Of a DNA stretch of 22,216 nt, positions 1-9,046 are shown in pieces (positions within the stretch are counted from its first letter, which is position 1; each line of letters begins with the position of its first letter). Made by a program: the position numbers and the translations under genes. A model generated the notes under the pieces. The model was not told the DNA's origin and did not search any database. It saw only the letters and a program-made list of their open reading frames with translations. The stretch lies in assembly GCA_002102555.1 (NCBI GenBank), contig MCFL01000350.1:1-22216 (forward strand). The letters run 5' to 3'. This DNA is from Catenaria anguillulae PL171. Its lineage: Eukaryota > Blastocladiomycota > Blastocladiomycetes > Blastocladiales > Catenariaceae.

Positions 1-369
1 TCCGTGCATTTTCCTCTCTTGTGACACTTGGGAGCGTCGCACTTCGCCCGCCGCAGGCCTCCACAGACCGGGCACAGGTTGTCAAGCCAGTTGAAGCATG
101 GCTTGCTGAGCGAATGTCCCTCGCTACTGCGCTTGCGGCCACCACCAGGCAAGAGACCATTGAGCGTCTCAATCGGCACATCAATGAGCGCGCGCGCGCC
201 CACCTGCTCCACCTGGACGGCTTGTGCCCGCTGAGGAGGCCGCCGTCCTCTGGCCGCATGCCGCCTGCTTTGTGGGGTTGTGCGCAACCACACTCCGCTG
301 GCCGCGCGCTGCAGGGGCTGACCCCACCAAGCGTTTTTTGACTCGAAATTTGTTCCCGCCTTCGCGTCT

Positions 370-1011
370 TTGGCGCAACAGCTTTCCAGCCGCCGAACCC
401 TGACGCAACAGTTTTCAAGCTGTGCCTCTGCTGAAAAGCGTGTGTTTGTTGGGTACAAGGACAGCGATTGCGCCACCTTCCTGCTATTGGAGCCATCCTC
501 GGGCGCTGTCCTCGAATCTGTCTCCGCACGTTTCATTGAGACCGAGGTGGTCGCTCGCGTTGTCGCCGGCCCATCGCCAGAGTTCTGCTCGGCGCTGTCT
601 GAGGCATTCGCCTCCCGTGGTGGCACTGATGACGCGGCCGACAGCGATTTCGTGCCTGAGGGCTCTGACTCCGACGATGACATGCAATTTCCCGGTGGTG
701 ACTCTCATGCGCAGCCACCATCCCGCGCTCGCCGTTCGCGCACAACCCCTGCTGGCCGAAGGCCATCGCCGCGTCGCCGCTCACCATCGCCGCAACTGCC
801 AATGCGCCCCCGTTCACCGCCCCGCACTGCGCGGAGCTTCCCGCCGCGACCGACCACTGTTCCGTATGTTGAGATTACGCTTCACCGCCCCGGTGCGGGG
901 GAGAGAGGCACTCGCGGGCATCGTGCAATGTCTACCACCAGGCCAGTTTCCGCCTCACTCGCTTTTCTTAGTGATGAACCACCTCAAATCAACCGCCGTA
1001 CTGGCCGATGA
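370..1011 (+). pseudogene. copia integrase C-terminal side and linker to RT (fossil)
   Basis: A 213-codon open stretch. Its first part reads FVGYKDSD...FLLLEPSSGAVLES, matching the conserved segment after the copia integrase core, where a FLGY-like motif is followed by a description of the 'written' residue and an acidic-aromatic stretch. The rest is low complexity: an acidic patch (SDSDDD) followed by Ser/Arg/Pro-rich sequence, as is usual for the variable linker between integrase and RT in this family. Treated as a fossil part of the copia polyprotein, not a separate gene. Confidence 0.7.
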
Positions 1012-1157
1012 CTTGCCCGCGCAACTGCACAACTGCACAACTGCTCAACTCCATGGAGCTCGACGTGCCAAAGATCAAAGCTGCCGACCTACACGTGCCA
1101 AGGACGTTCAAAGAAGCGCGAAGTGACGAGAATGTGGACCATTGGTAGCACGCTGAG

Positions 1158-2687
1158 TTGGTCGAGTTGGCCGCGCTTGAGGCAAATGGCACGTTCGAGA
1201 TTGTCAAGATCCAGGCTGGCCAGCGGCCGATTGGGTGCAAATGGGTGTATGACACCAAGAGCAACCCAGATGGGGTACTGACCAAGTTCAAGGCGAGGCT
1301 TGTTGCCCGCGGCGACCAGCAATCGGCCGAAGGAATGGAGACGTACTCTGGGACCCCAAGTTTGACCGTCGTACGCATTGTCATCGCCCTTGCTGCCGCC
1401 CACGGCTGGACAATTTTCGCCATGGATGTATCCAACGCGTATCTCCACGCAACACTCAAACGACCAACCCTCATGTGGGCGCCGCCAGGTTACTACGTTG
1501 AGAAGGACGAGGCGCTACTACTCATCAAGTCGCTCTATGGATTGAAGGAGGCGGGTCGCGACTGGGCCGAGTACTTGCGCGAGGTGTTGTTTGCGCTCGG
1601 TTTTGAAGGCTGCAAGAACGAGGACTGCGTGCTCGTGCAAAAGGACAAGCAGACTGCGTCTGTTCTCGTGCTCATCGTCATCTATGTCGACGACTTGCTC
1701 ATCACTGGACCGTCGGTTGCCGCCATCGAGTCAACCAAGATGCAGTTGCTCACGCACAAGATTGGCGAGAAACCTGCGCTCAACATCAAGGACCTTGGTG
1801 TCGCTGATGGATTTCTCAACGCAAAGCTTGTCCAGCGACATGATGGAATCTGGCTGGGGCAGCCGCAGCACATTGAAGGAATCATCCGCGAGTTTGGTAG
1901 CGAAGTCCACGCCCAAGATCGGCCCGCGCGCGACCACGTTGTCAAGGAAGAAGTTGAGCCAGCGCTTCTCTCGCCCGAAATGCACAAGCGGTACCAGAAG
2001 CTATTGGGCATGCTCCTCTTTGTTGCGACTGGAACGCGCCCGGACATCTCCTTTGCCGTCCACTTTGCAGCTCGACGAGCGTGCAACCCCAGCAAACGCA
2101 ACTATGCCGACCTGCTCACAGTTGTGGGATACCTCCAGCGGTATCCCAATCTGGGCATCTGGTACCCAAAGGTTCCAACCGGCTCGTCTTTCTGGGACAC
2201 GGTTGATGGGTATTGTGATTCATCCTACGCCGACGACCCCAACACGCAACGCTCGACATCGGGTTTCTGCTTCCGCATTGGACGTGGCCTCGTATCATGG
2301 TCAAGTCGGCGGCAACCATGGGTTGCGACATCGACAGCAGAAGCAGAGGTGAATGCCGCTGTAGAAGCAGTCCGAGATGGGACATGGCTGGTCCGCTTTC
2401 TTGCCGAGCTCATCGGTAATTCGCGCCAAAACCCGATTCGCATTAATTGCGACAACAAGGCTGCGATCGCACTCGCAAACGGAGATGGTCTCCGCCGCAC
2501 AATCCGCCACGTCGCCGTCCGACTTGCATTCCTGCGCGAAAACCAGCGCCGCGACTACGTCCGGCTCATGTTTATTGCCGGGTTGCAGAACATTGCCGAT
2601 GGCTTCACCAAGCCCCTCGGTATCCGGCTGTTTGCCCGCTTCCGAGAGTGGTTGAACCTTCAACCGTGCCCGCAGCGTGACTTGTAG
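1158..2687 (+). pseudogene. copia reverse transcriptase and RNase H (fossil)
   Basis: A 509-codon open frame with the copia pol signature. The RT starts at the LEANGTFEIV / GCKWVYDTK region, then ARLVARGDQQ, the AMDVSNAYLHA motif, LYGLKEAGRDW, and the catalytic YVDDLLITG box at about 1684-1710. The RNase H follows with a CDSSYADD motif, RSTSGFCF, STAEAEV, INCDNKAAIA and a RTIRHVAVR-like segment before the end. This order and wording are diagnostic of Ty1/copia. In life this part copies the element RNA into DNA and removes the RNA strand. It belongs to the fossil element around it, with the polypurine tract and LTR following within 140 bp. Confidence 0.93.
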
Positions 2688-2815
2688 ACCCCCCCCTTTT
2701 TTTTGTGTATGTATATATGTACATGTTGCGGATGTTCCTGCCATGTACTATGTCCTGCTACCTGATGGATTCATGCTTGCAGCGAGTTGCTTGATATGTC
2801 CAAGTTGGCGCCTGC

Positions 2816-2822
2816 GGGGGAG
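2816..2822 (+). other. copia polypurine tract
   Basis: GGGGGAG lies immediately before the TGTGGGAAAATGG start of the LTR. In LTR retrotransposons the purine tract next to the 3' LTR primes plus-strand synthesis. The 128 bp between the pol stop and this tract (2688-2815) hold only an oligo-C/T run and no gene. Confidence 0.75.
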
Positions 2823-3129
2823 TGTGGGAAAATGGAGGATCTGCATGGTCCAAACGCGTTGACAGTAATGGATCAGGGGACCAGTGCCGATCCTCATTGT
2901 GTAGTCAGGCACCACGCTTGACAATATCAGGACAGGAAGGGAGATAGAGAAAAAGGTACTACGATGAGACAAGCAACAACGACTACCCGCAATGCCCGAA
3001 TGCCCACATAACCGACCGTATGCTGCTCCGGGGGAGCGGCCACCGAGATATCACGACACCCCTCTCTCCCCCTCCCAACCAAAAGTCTCCCACTACTTAT
3101 CTTGCTACTTCTGGACCAAATATTCAACA
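2823..3129 (+). repeat. copia 3' LTR
   Basis: The unit starts TGTGGG after the polypurine tract and ends TATTCAACA, giving the expected TG...CA ends (TGT...ACA). The right limit is fixed by comparison with 15521 onward: the sequence CCAGGTGCAACAGG and everything after it is shared with the other LINE copy, while the base before it is not. Length is 307 bp, within the range of small copia LTRs. The 5' partner is outside the window, so the target duplication cannot be confirmed. Confidence 0.82.
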
Positions 3130-3502
3130 CCAGGTGCAACAGGCCTTCGACACCGCCATTACGCTGCACTCGGAACCATCGGGCACAAAATCCTGGCGCG
3201 CTTGTTCACCGACATGTATTTGGCGGACTGGGTGCCGAGCGAGTGGCGATATGGAGTCATTTACCTGACGCCAAAAAAGGCAGAGGGCTACACAGGCGAC
3301 GTTGACGCCATGCCACCCATCACCCTACTTGAATGTGCATCCAAGCTGTTCAATGCAGTCACGTGGCGGCGCATTCAAGATGTGGCTGTTGAAAGGCAAG
3401 TACTGCGTGGGTACTGACACACGCCTCCCAATCGACGTTCTCCATGGTCTTATTGCCCAAGCGCAAGCAACCGACGCTGAGGAGGAGTTGTGGGCGTATT
3501 AA
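3130..3502 (+). pseudogene. LINE copy 1: RT fingers and palm N-terminal part
   Basis: Begins inside the DKAPGATGL motif that precedes the RT fingers (complete in the sister copy at 15509). It continues with LFTDMYLADWVPSEWRYGV, YLTPKKA and MPPITLLECASKLFNAVTWRRI, the equivalents of the 'PISLLN...K' RT block. The frame changes near 3405-3415 within VERQVLR/VGTDTRLP and ends at a TAA at 3500-3502 directly before EDKSKAFDTVP. Both lesions occur at the same positions in the copy at 15521-15893. This part is non-functional as it stands. Confidence 0.85.
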
Positions 3503-5580
3503 GAGGACAAGTCAAAAGCATTTGACACTGTGCCACATCACTTTGTACGCCTGGCGCTCTTGCGATTGCATTTGCCAGTGCGATTTGTGGATTTCTACTG
3601 TCGCAACTTCCTAGAGGGACGCACTGCGTCGGTGATCACGGCGTTTGGGTTAACAAGACGGATCCAGCTTCACCGAGGCATACCCCAGGGTGGCGTTGAA
3701 TCGCCGTTCCTATGGAACGCATTCTATGACATTCTGCTGTGTGCGGTGGAGGAGAGTTGCGATGGTGTTGAGCTACTAACCAAGGTGCCGGACACAGGTG
3801 GTGGGAAGCCGTTCGGAAGTGTGAAGGTGATCGGCCGTCGGCGGTACATAGCGATTGGGTATATAGATGATGCAATCTTCTTTGCAAGGTCGCGTGAGCT
3901 GCTCCAACAGGTGGTGGACTTGGTCGATGCGTTCAACCTACTCACTCGGATCCGGGCAAATGCAAGCAAAGGCTTTGTGCTTGCGTTCAACACGAGAGAC
4001 GGTGGAGTGGGGAGTGTGACGTCTAGAGGAGTTGAGGTGCCGCGCGCAGGCCCAGGCGAGATGAAGATATACCTGGGTGTATTTGTGGATGGATCGGGAC
4101 CAAGGAAGGCGACGGAAAAAGTGATGAGGGATGCCGTGACAAGTGCGATCAACGTCCTGAGGACGAAACGGGTCCTTGCCAGGATTGTGGTATACGTGAT
4201 CAACTCAGCAATCATCCCCGCGGTTGCGTACCGTGCATTCGGTTACATCCCGTCACCGACTTTCCTTGACCAGCTTGACGCGAAGCTCCGTGCAGTGGTT
4301 CGAGGTGAAGCAAGATTGCCATCCAACACACCGGTCTCGCTGTTTTACGATGCAGCCACATACGGGCTTGCCTCCATCAAGCACACCATCCTCACAGCTC
4401 GAGTATCGCACCTTCGCTACTGTTTGAGCCAACCCGTGCAAAGCGAGCGTTTTCAAGTTGCATGCGCCATATCCAGTCGTGCCCAACGTGCAATCCGTTG
4501 GTGGGCCAACCCACTCTCACACCCGCCAAGCCAATTTACATCAGCAGGTCTCCCTGCCTCTCCGCTTCTAAACCTTCTTCCCCTTCTTTCTAGTTCTCTC
4601 ACCTCAATTCACCTTGCTGGGCGTGCTGACCCTTTACATGTTTGTCCGGTGGATGACATCCCTTTGGAGGCCGTCATCCCGTCGCCTGTCCTTCATACCT
4701 TGCGCTCCCGTCTCCATGATGCTGGTGTTTACTCACTTTCTCCCCTTGTTTCCCTCTGTTGCTTCCAAGATCAGGACAGTACTCCAGCACGGTATGCAAA
4801 CGCGTTCGCCTCTATCCGACATCTGCTCGCCAAGAGATGCCCTCGCCGTGGTCGCCTGCACAATGCCCTGGTTGCTTTGACCAACGCCGTTTCCGACTGG
4901 TGCACATCTCTCGGCCCAGTCGCTGCGATGCCAATTCAGCCCCGCCTGGCCCTTGCGCCGCGACACCATGTTGGCCAACTCATGGTCTTCTTGGGGGAAA
5001 ACGGGCTGCCAACCTTTGGTGTGTGTGTTGCCGTTGATTCCCGTAACACGGTGAACGGACCAATCGTCACGCTGCGCCACCTTGTGGAATGCACTTGCGT
5101 GATGCTTGACGAGGGTGTTGTGCCCCCCAACCACACTCTCCTCCATTTATGCCTTGACTGTGGTGATATGGGTAACTGCCAATTGTCGTCAGCAAAGTGT
5201 GACGTGCCTGACTGCCTTGTCACCATCCCACTTGCGTACACGTACCCAATCTCAGCCAAGTCTCTCACGAAGCGTCGTGACGGTGTGGACGCGTATGTTG
5301 TTCTCGCGCCCAACCGCGAATTGCCGGAGCACTGCCCGCACATGTTCAGCTTCTTCCCTGGATATGCACAAGACGACATGGATGTAGACAGTGACAACGG
5401 TAGCGACAATGACTGGTGCCAACGTCCAACCTCGGCCTACTCAGATCCTCCACTCGCAAATGTCACACGGCCGCTCACAGCACACCATGGCACGATCCTC
5501 GACTGTTGGACTGATGGCTCGCTGCAGCTTGCCACAGACGCGGACGACGCCGCCATGGGGCTTGGCGCTCACTGCCCCAG
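3503..5580 (+). pseudogene. LINE copy 1: RT catalytic part, thumb, Cys-rich module, start of RNase H
   Basis: Open frame from just after the TAA. The RT palm has EDKSKAFDTV (motif A aspartate), the GLT...GIPQGGVESPFLW block (motif B) and GYIDDAIFFA (motif C, YIDD at 3860-3871). A 300-residue thumb and linker region follows, then a Cys/His-rich module at 5090-5215, an acidic linker (DDMDVDSDNGSD) and the first RNase H motif DCWTDGS near 5502. The frame breaks at about 5575, where this copy has four C's (CTGCCCCAG) against five in the copies at 17968 and 21350, so the open frame runs on to 5860 out of register. The YGLT/QG..SP.LW.. wording resembles RTs common in fungi and protists. Confidence 0.88.
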
Positions 5581-6975
5581 CTTGACCTGGAAGTCATCGG
5601 CCACTTGCCGCCTGCGCCAACCAGCTCATTGCGCCCCGAGCCCGAGGTTGCTGCTATCATTGCCATTGTTGACAAGCTCCCTGCTGGATCACATGTGCGT
5701 GTTTTCTCAGACTCGGCTGTCGCTGTGCAGGTTGTTCCCATGTTTCTGGGCCTGCCCGATGCCAAGGCGATTGGGCCACGTCACCCGTCGCCGCTGCACA
5801 ACTTGTTACTTGTCCTTCGTGCACTGGTCAAGGAAAAGAAAATTGTGCTGGATCTTGTGAAGGTCAAGGGCCATGATGTGAATGCAGGGAACGAGAAGGC
5901 TGACAAGCTTGCCCGTTGTGGTGCAAACTGCCGTGAAGTGTACGCCTTTTTGCCACGGTTTCTGGACGCAATTGACTTTGGGGCGCTGGTGCAGGTAGGC
6001 CATGAGCTGGTATACGCGCAGGTGGGCCGCGCAATTCGGCGTCAAGTACAGGTACAATCCCGCATCGATTTGTACTCGTACATGCTCAAATTGGTTGGGC
6101 AGCCTGACCTGACGGTGTTTGACGGGGCCATTCGTAATGGTCGCAAGGCATCGGCCATGTTCGCATCGTTTGCCGACGACGCATCAGTCACGTTCCGCGT
6201 CAAGGTTTTGACGATTCGCCTGCCAACTCGCGCTCAACTCCACAAGTATTGGCCAGAGCGGGTGCCGTCCCCAAATTGTGTGCTCTGTGGTGCTCTCGAC
6301 GATCAACAGCATTGGCTCAGGTGTCGCACACTTGCCAACATACTCTGGACATGCCGATTGGATGTGCACGAACAAGATGGGGAGCTGCTACGGCGTCGCA
6401 GGATGACGGCACACCAAGCGGCAGCAAAGACACTCGTCGAGCGGCTAATGGATCCAGCCAAATTACGGGCAACTGCGGCATGCGTAGTCGAGGTGCGCCT
6501 GCGACAACAATTTCCCAACGTTGTATCTATCGTTGCACGAATTGTCTCAATTGCTTCCACGACCATCCAAACTGTGCTGTGGAAGGAGCGTTGCAGGCTC
6601 GTTGGACCGATCGAGTGACGCAAGCCAGAAAACCCGCTTGCGGCCCGGCAGCCCTGTCAATGTCCCCACTGTCGGGAGACACGCGCCCCGGTGGCCCAGC
6701 AGCCGCCCATGAACCTTGCGCTCGTTGCCGCACATTACATCTACGAGTGCCACGCTGGCTGCCCACCCCTCGTTGGCTCCCCATCAGCCTCGCATGCACC
6801 GGTTTCCTTTGGCGAATGGCGGTTCCACGGCACTTTCCCAGGGCTCTCAACCCCCAGGTTCAGGTTCGGACACTCACAGCAACGCTTTGCTACCCGTGTC
6901 TGGGTACAGTCGGGTACACATTCTGTTTTTGTCCCCTTGCTTTCTCCAACTGCTGCCTCTGCGCGTATGGCGTAA
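5581..6975 (+). pseudogene. LINE copy 1: RNase H, C2HC finger and C-terminus of ORF2
   Basis: Continues the RNase H in the shifted frame: EVAAIIAIVD (catalytic Glu), VFSDSAVAV (Asp), and KVKGHDVNAGNEKADKLAR (His and last Asp). This is a complete D-E-D-D/H set when taken with DCWTDGS upstream. Then RLPTRAQLHKYWP and the finger CVLCGALDDQQHWLRC (C-x2-C-x7-H-x3-C), which matches the zf-RVT type at the C-terminus of many LINE ORF2s. A TGA at 6616-6618 stands where the copy at 14257-19736 has CGA, a CpG-type transition. The same frame then stays open past a second Cys motif (CQCPHC) to the normal stop at 6973-6975. Confidence 0.88.
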
Positions 6976-7424
<449 letters not shown>

Positions 7425-7439
7425 GATGCCAATCACACG
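7425..7439. repeat. 15-bp duplication, left copy (target site in LINE X endonuclease)
   Basis: GATGCCAATCACACG follows directly after the poly(A) of LINE copy 1. Its reverse complement CGTGTGATTGGCATC occurs at 14257-14271, directly after the 5' end of the antisense LINE copy E. Both lie at the same codon position of the endonuclease (RVIGI). Together they have the position and size of a TSD of one LINE insertion, now split by about 6.8 kb and lying in opposite orientation. Confidence 0.8.
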
Positions 7440-7848
7440 CAGTCTGAAGTCGCCACAGCCCTGGAACGTGAAAGCCACCATGTACCCATCATAAATTGAC
7501 CATCTGCCAACGTAGCTCTCGAGTCTGGGGTCTATTGCCACCAAAACTCCCGATCCTTGCGCGCGTGTACCATCATGTGCAATCTTGATCATCCACTCTT
7601 GGTTAAGGGTCGCACAACTCAGGCTGCGGGCCGCCTTGTCGGACAGCTTGGTTTCTGTGGTTACCACAATACCTGCGTGTTGTCGTTGCGCGTAGTTGAG
7701 GGTCTCGACAAGGCGGTCGTGCGCTTGGGAGCCACGGATGTTGGCGACGAGGATGTTGACGGGGAACTCGGCGTGTGCTGCATGGGAGTCAGTATTGGTG
7801 TTGTTGCTGCTCCGTCGGAGTCTTACAGTCTGTGTAGTAAGGTTGTTC

Positions 7849-7863
7849 TGTGGTGAGATTGAA
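7849..7863. repeat. 15-bp TSD of LINE insert C, left copy
   Basis: TGTGGTGAGATTGAA, identical to 8961-8975. The poly(T) of insert C (7868-7880) follows after four extra bases (ATTG). The partner lies just beyond the 5' end of the insert. Confidence 0.9.
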
Positions 7864-8054
7864 ATTGTTTTTTTTTTTTTGGATCACTACCACATGTATT
7901 GAAGCTGAAAACCAACACAGAAGTCTTGAAAGAAGGTACAAGAGCAGGAAGGTCACAGATCCAAGACACTCAACGAATGACAAGAGCAAGCAGAGAAAAT
8001 GGCAAGCAATTGGTGGTAGGGGCACTTGGCCTTGGGGACAACAGAGAGGGTAAG

Positions 8055-8193
<139 letters not shown>

Positions 8194-8447
8194 CGTAAGC
8201 AGACGTAAGCAGACGGAAAGTAACAGGGTCTGAGGTCGACATTCAACCACATCACAGACGCACAAAATGAACAACATGCAACAGAGAACCAAGAAAGTTC
8301 GAAGTCAAATAAAGTGAAGGAGAGTCAAAACAACGGTGAGCATACAAGGACAAGGGAAGGTTACGCCATACGCGCAGAGGCAGCAGTTGGAGAAAGCAAG
8401 GGGACAAAAACAGAATGTGTACCCGACTGTACCCAGACACGGGTAGC

Positions 8448-8466
8448 AAAGCGTTGCTGTGAGTGT
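8448..8466. repeat. 19-bp TSD of SINE, left copy
   Basis: AAAGCGTTGCTGTGAGTGT, identical to 8821-8839. In uninterrupted LINE tails (13194 onward) the matching sequence is single, so the repeat arose on SINE insertion. The leading A's could also be counted with the poly(A). Confidence 0.9.
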
Positions 8467-8820
8467 GCCAGTGGTTTTGGCATAGTGGCAACACTCCCGC
8501 CTTGCAAGGTGAAGGTCGTGGGTTCGAACCCCACCCAAGTCATCTGGTGCACTTGTGGTTGCTTGGTCTCTGCTCCACATTGCCTCCTTCCGCCCCTGGC
8601 CTCCTGGCCCCTGCACCTGCATTGCTTGCATTCTTGCTTTGCCCACCCTCTGTTGGTGGTTGTACAAGACTGGAATCAAGCCAAAGGTCCAAGGCCCCAA
8701 GCAAGTACCCAAGTGCCAAGTCCAAGGAGTTGTGTGTTTGTGTGTATGAGCTTGTGTCTTTGTGTATCAATGGTTAGATCTCCCTCAGTACATAGGTTGC
8801 TTGTATTTTAAAAAAAAAAA
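8467..8820 (+). mobile_element. tRNA-derived SINE with poly(A) tail
   Basis: A 354-bp unit with perfect 19-bp flanking duplications, a tRNA-like head and an A-rich end (8810-8820 and on). The head has an A box TGGCATAGTGG (8478-8488) and a B box GGTTCGAACCC (8521-8531) 32 bp apart, with an anticodon-loop-like TTGCAA between them. The T-arm GTGGGTTCGAACCCCAC is perfectly paired (8518-8534). The parent tRNA is uncertain because the anticodon stem does not pair well. The body after about 8550 has no similarity I can name and no coding capacity. It appears to end in plain poly(A) rather than the LINE's terminal block. Such elements are copied by a LINE machinery in trans. Only one copy is in the window. 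Confidence 0.87.
8478..8531 (+). promoter_or_regulatory. internal RNA polymerase III promoter (A and B boxes) of the SINE
   Basis: TGGCATAGTGG fits the A box consensus TRGYNNANNNGG, and GGTTCGAACCC fits the B box GGTTCGANNCC. Order and spacing are those of a tRNA-type internal promoter. It is part of the SINE and not an independent tRNA gene: the acceptor ends do not pair convincingly and the unit continues to a poly(A) tail. Confidence 0.75.
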
Positions 8821-8839
8821 AAAGCGTTGCTGTGAGTGT
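8821..8839. repeat. 19-bp TSD of SINE, right copy
   Basis: Second copy of AAAGCGTTGCTGTGAGTGT. After it the LINE tail sequence resumes (CCATACCCAAATCTTGGGG), matching 13213 onward. Confidence 0.9.
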
Positions 8840-8960
8840 CCATACCCAAATCTTGGGGTTGAGAGCCCTGGGAAGGTGCTGTGGAACCGCCATTCGCCAA
8901 AGGAAACCGGTGGGTGCGAGGCTGATGAGGAGCCAACAAGGGGTGGGCAGCCAGCGTGGT

Positions 8961-8975
8961 TGTGGTGAGATTGAA
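8961..8975. repeat. 15-bp TSD of LINE insert C, right copy
   Basis: TGTGGTGAGATTGAA at the 5' end of the reverse-strand insert C. After it, ORF2 start sequence of LINE X continues to 9046. Confidence 0.9.
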
Positions 8976-9046
8976 GCAGTACCAAAAGCTGTTGTCCGAT
9001 GCGGTAAATCCAAAAAGTTGACAGGTCGGTTGGGTGGAACCATCAT
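8976..9046 (-). pseudogene. LINE X ORF2: first codons, start overlapping the ORF1 stop
   Basis: The first ATG of the ORF2 frame is at 9046-9044 (MMVPPNRPVNFLDLPHRTT...), followed at once by a second ATG. The ORF1 stop TGA is at 9045-9043, so the two share the four bases ATGA. The frame runs without a stop to the insertion site of LINE C and, across the duplicated target, continues in the same phase into the endonuclease at 7863. The start choice rests on the overlap and on the lack of an earlier ATG close by. No Shine-Dalgarno-type logic applies in a eukaryote. Confidence 0.7.

Larger units (their letters stand above)
1..3129 (+). mobile_element. Ty1/copia LTR retrotransposon, 3' part (fossil)
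   Basis: Copia-group element whose 5' end lies left of the window. Parts seen in order: integrase C-terminal side and linker, reverse transcriptase, RNase H, a short 3' spacer, a polypurine tract and a 3' LTR. The order (integrase before RT) and the RT/RNase H motifs place it in Ty1/copia rather than gypsy. It is broken, with at least two or three interruptions, all upstream of the RT; the RT-RNase H part is one long open frame, so the element is probably fairly young. LTR-pair dating is impossible because the 5' LTR is outside the window. Bases 1 to about 230 show no recognisable domain and are assigned to the element only by position. Its right edge lies directly against RT sequence of a LINE, so it inserted into that LINE. 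Confidence 0.88.
7425..7863 (-). pseudogene. LINE X ORF2: APE-type endonuclease, N-terminal half
   Basis: Open on the reverse strand through the whole segment. FPVNILVANIRGSQAHDRLV carries the first Asn motif of APE endonucleases, and VVTTETKLSDKA carries the catalytic Glu motif (Glu at about 7655-7653). GSGVLVAID and YMVAFTF...RLRVIGI follow, equivalent to the strand before the 'Y.P' motif. The continuation YVPPQEP is found at 14272 on the other strand. This nuclease nicks target DNA to prime reverse transcription. The segment stops at the junction with the poly(A) of copy 1. Confidence 0.83.

Noticed and set aside
21-341. Independent small gene at the left edge
   Set aside because: No domain, no start context, and it lies within the copia element by position.
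1158-2687. Domesticated host gene derived from copia pol
   Set aside because: The polypurine tract and LTR follow at the expected distance, so it is part of an ordinary fossil element.
3500-3505. Programmed stop-codon readthrough before EDKSKAFDT in the LINE RT
   Set aside because: A frame change about 90 bp upstream in the same two copies makes the region dead anyway, and no readthrough context is evident. Shared ancestry of the lesions is simpler.
3400-3510. A small spliceosomal intron in the RT explaining the shared frame break
   Set aside because: Coding similarity continues on both sides without an insert of intron size; only one or two bases are out of register.
3724-4215. 163-codon reverse-strand open frame repeated at 16115-16606 and in part at 19750-19991
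   Set aside because: It is antisense to the RT core. Its conservation follows from the near-identity of the three LINE copies and it has no domain.
8467-8550. Functional tRNA gene
   Set aside because: A and B boxes are good, but the anticodon and acceptor stems do not pair properly and the unit runs on to a poly(A) tail between TSDs, so it is a SINE head.
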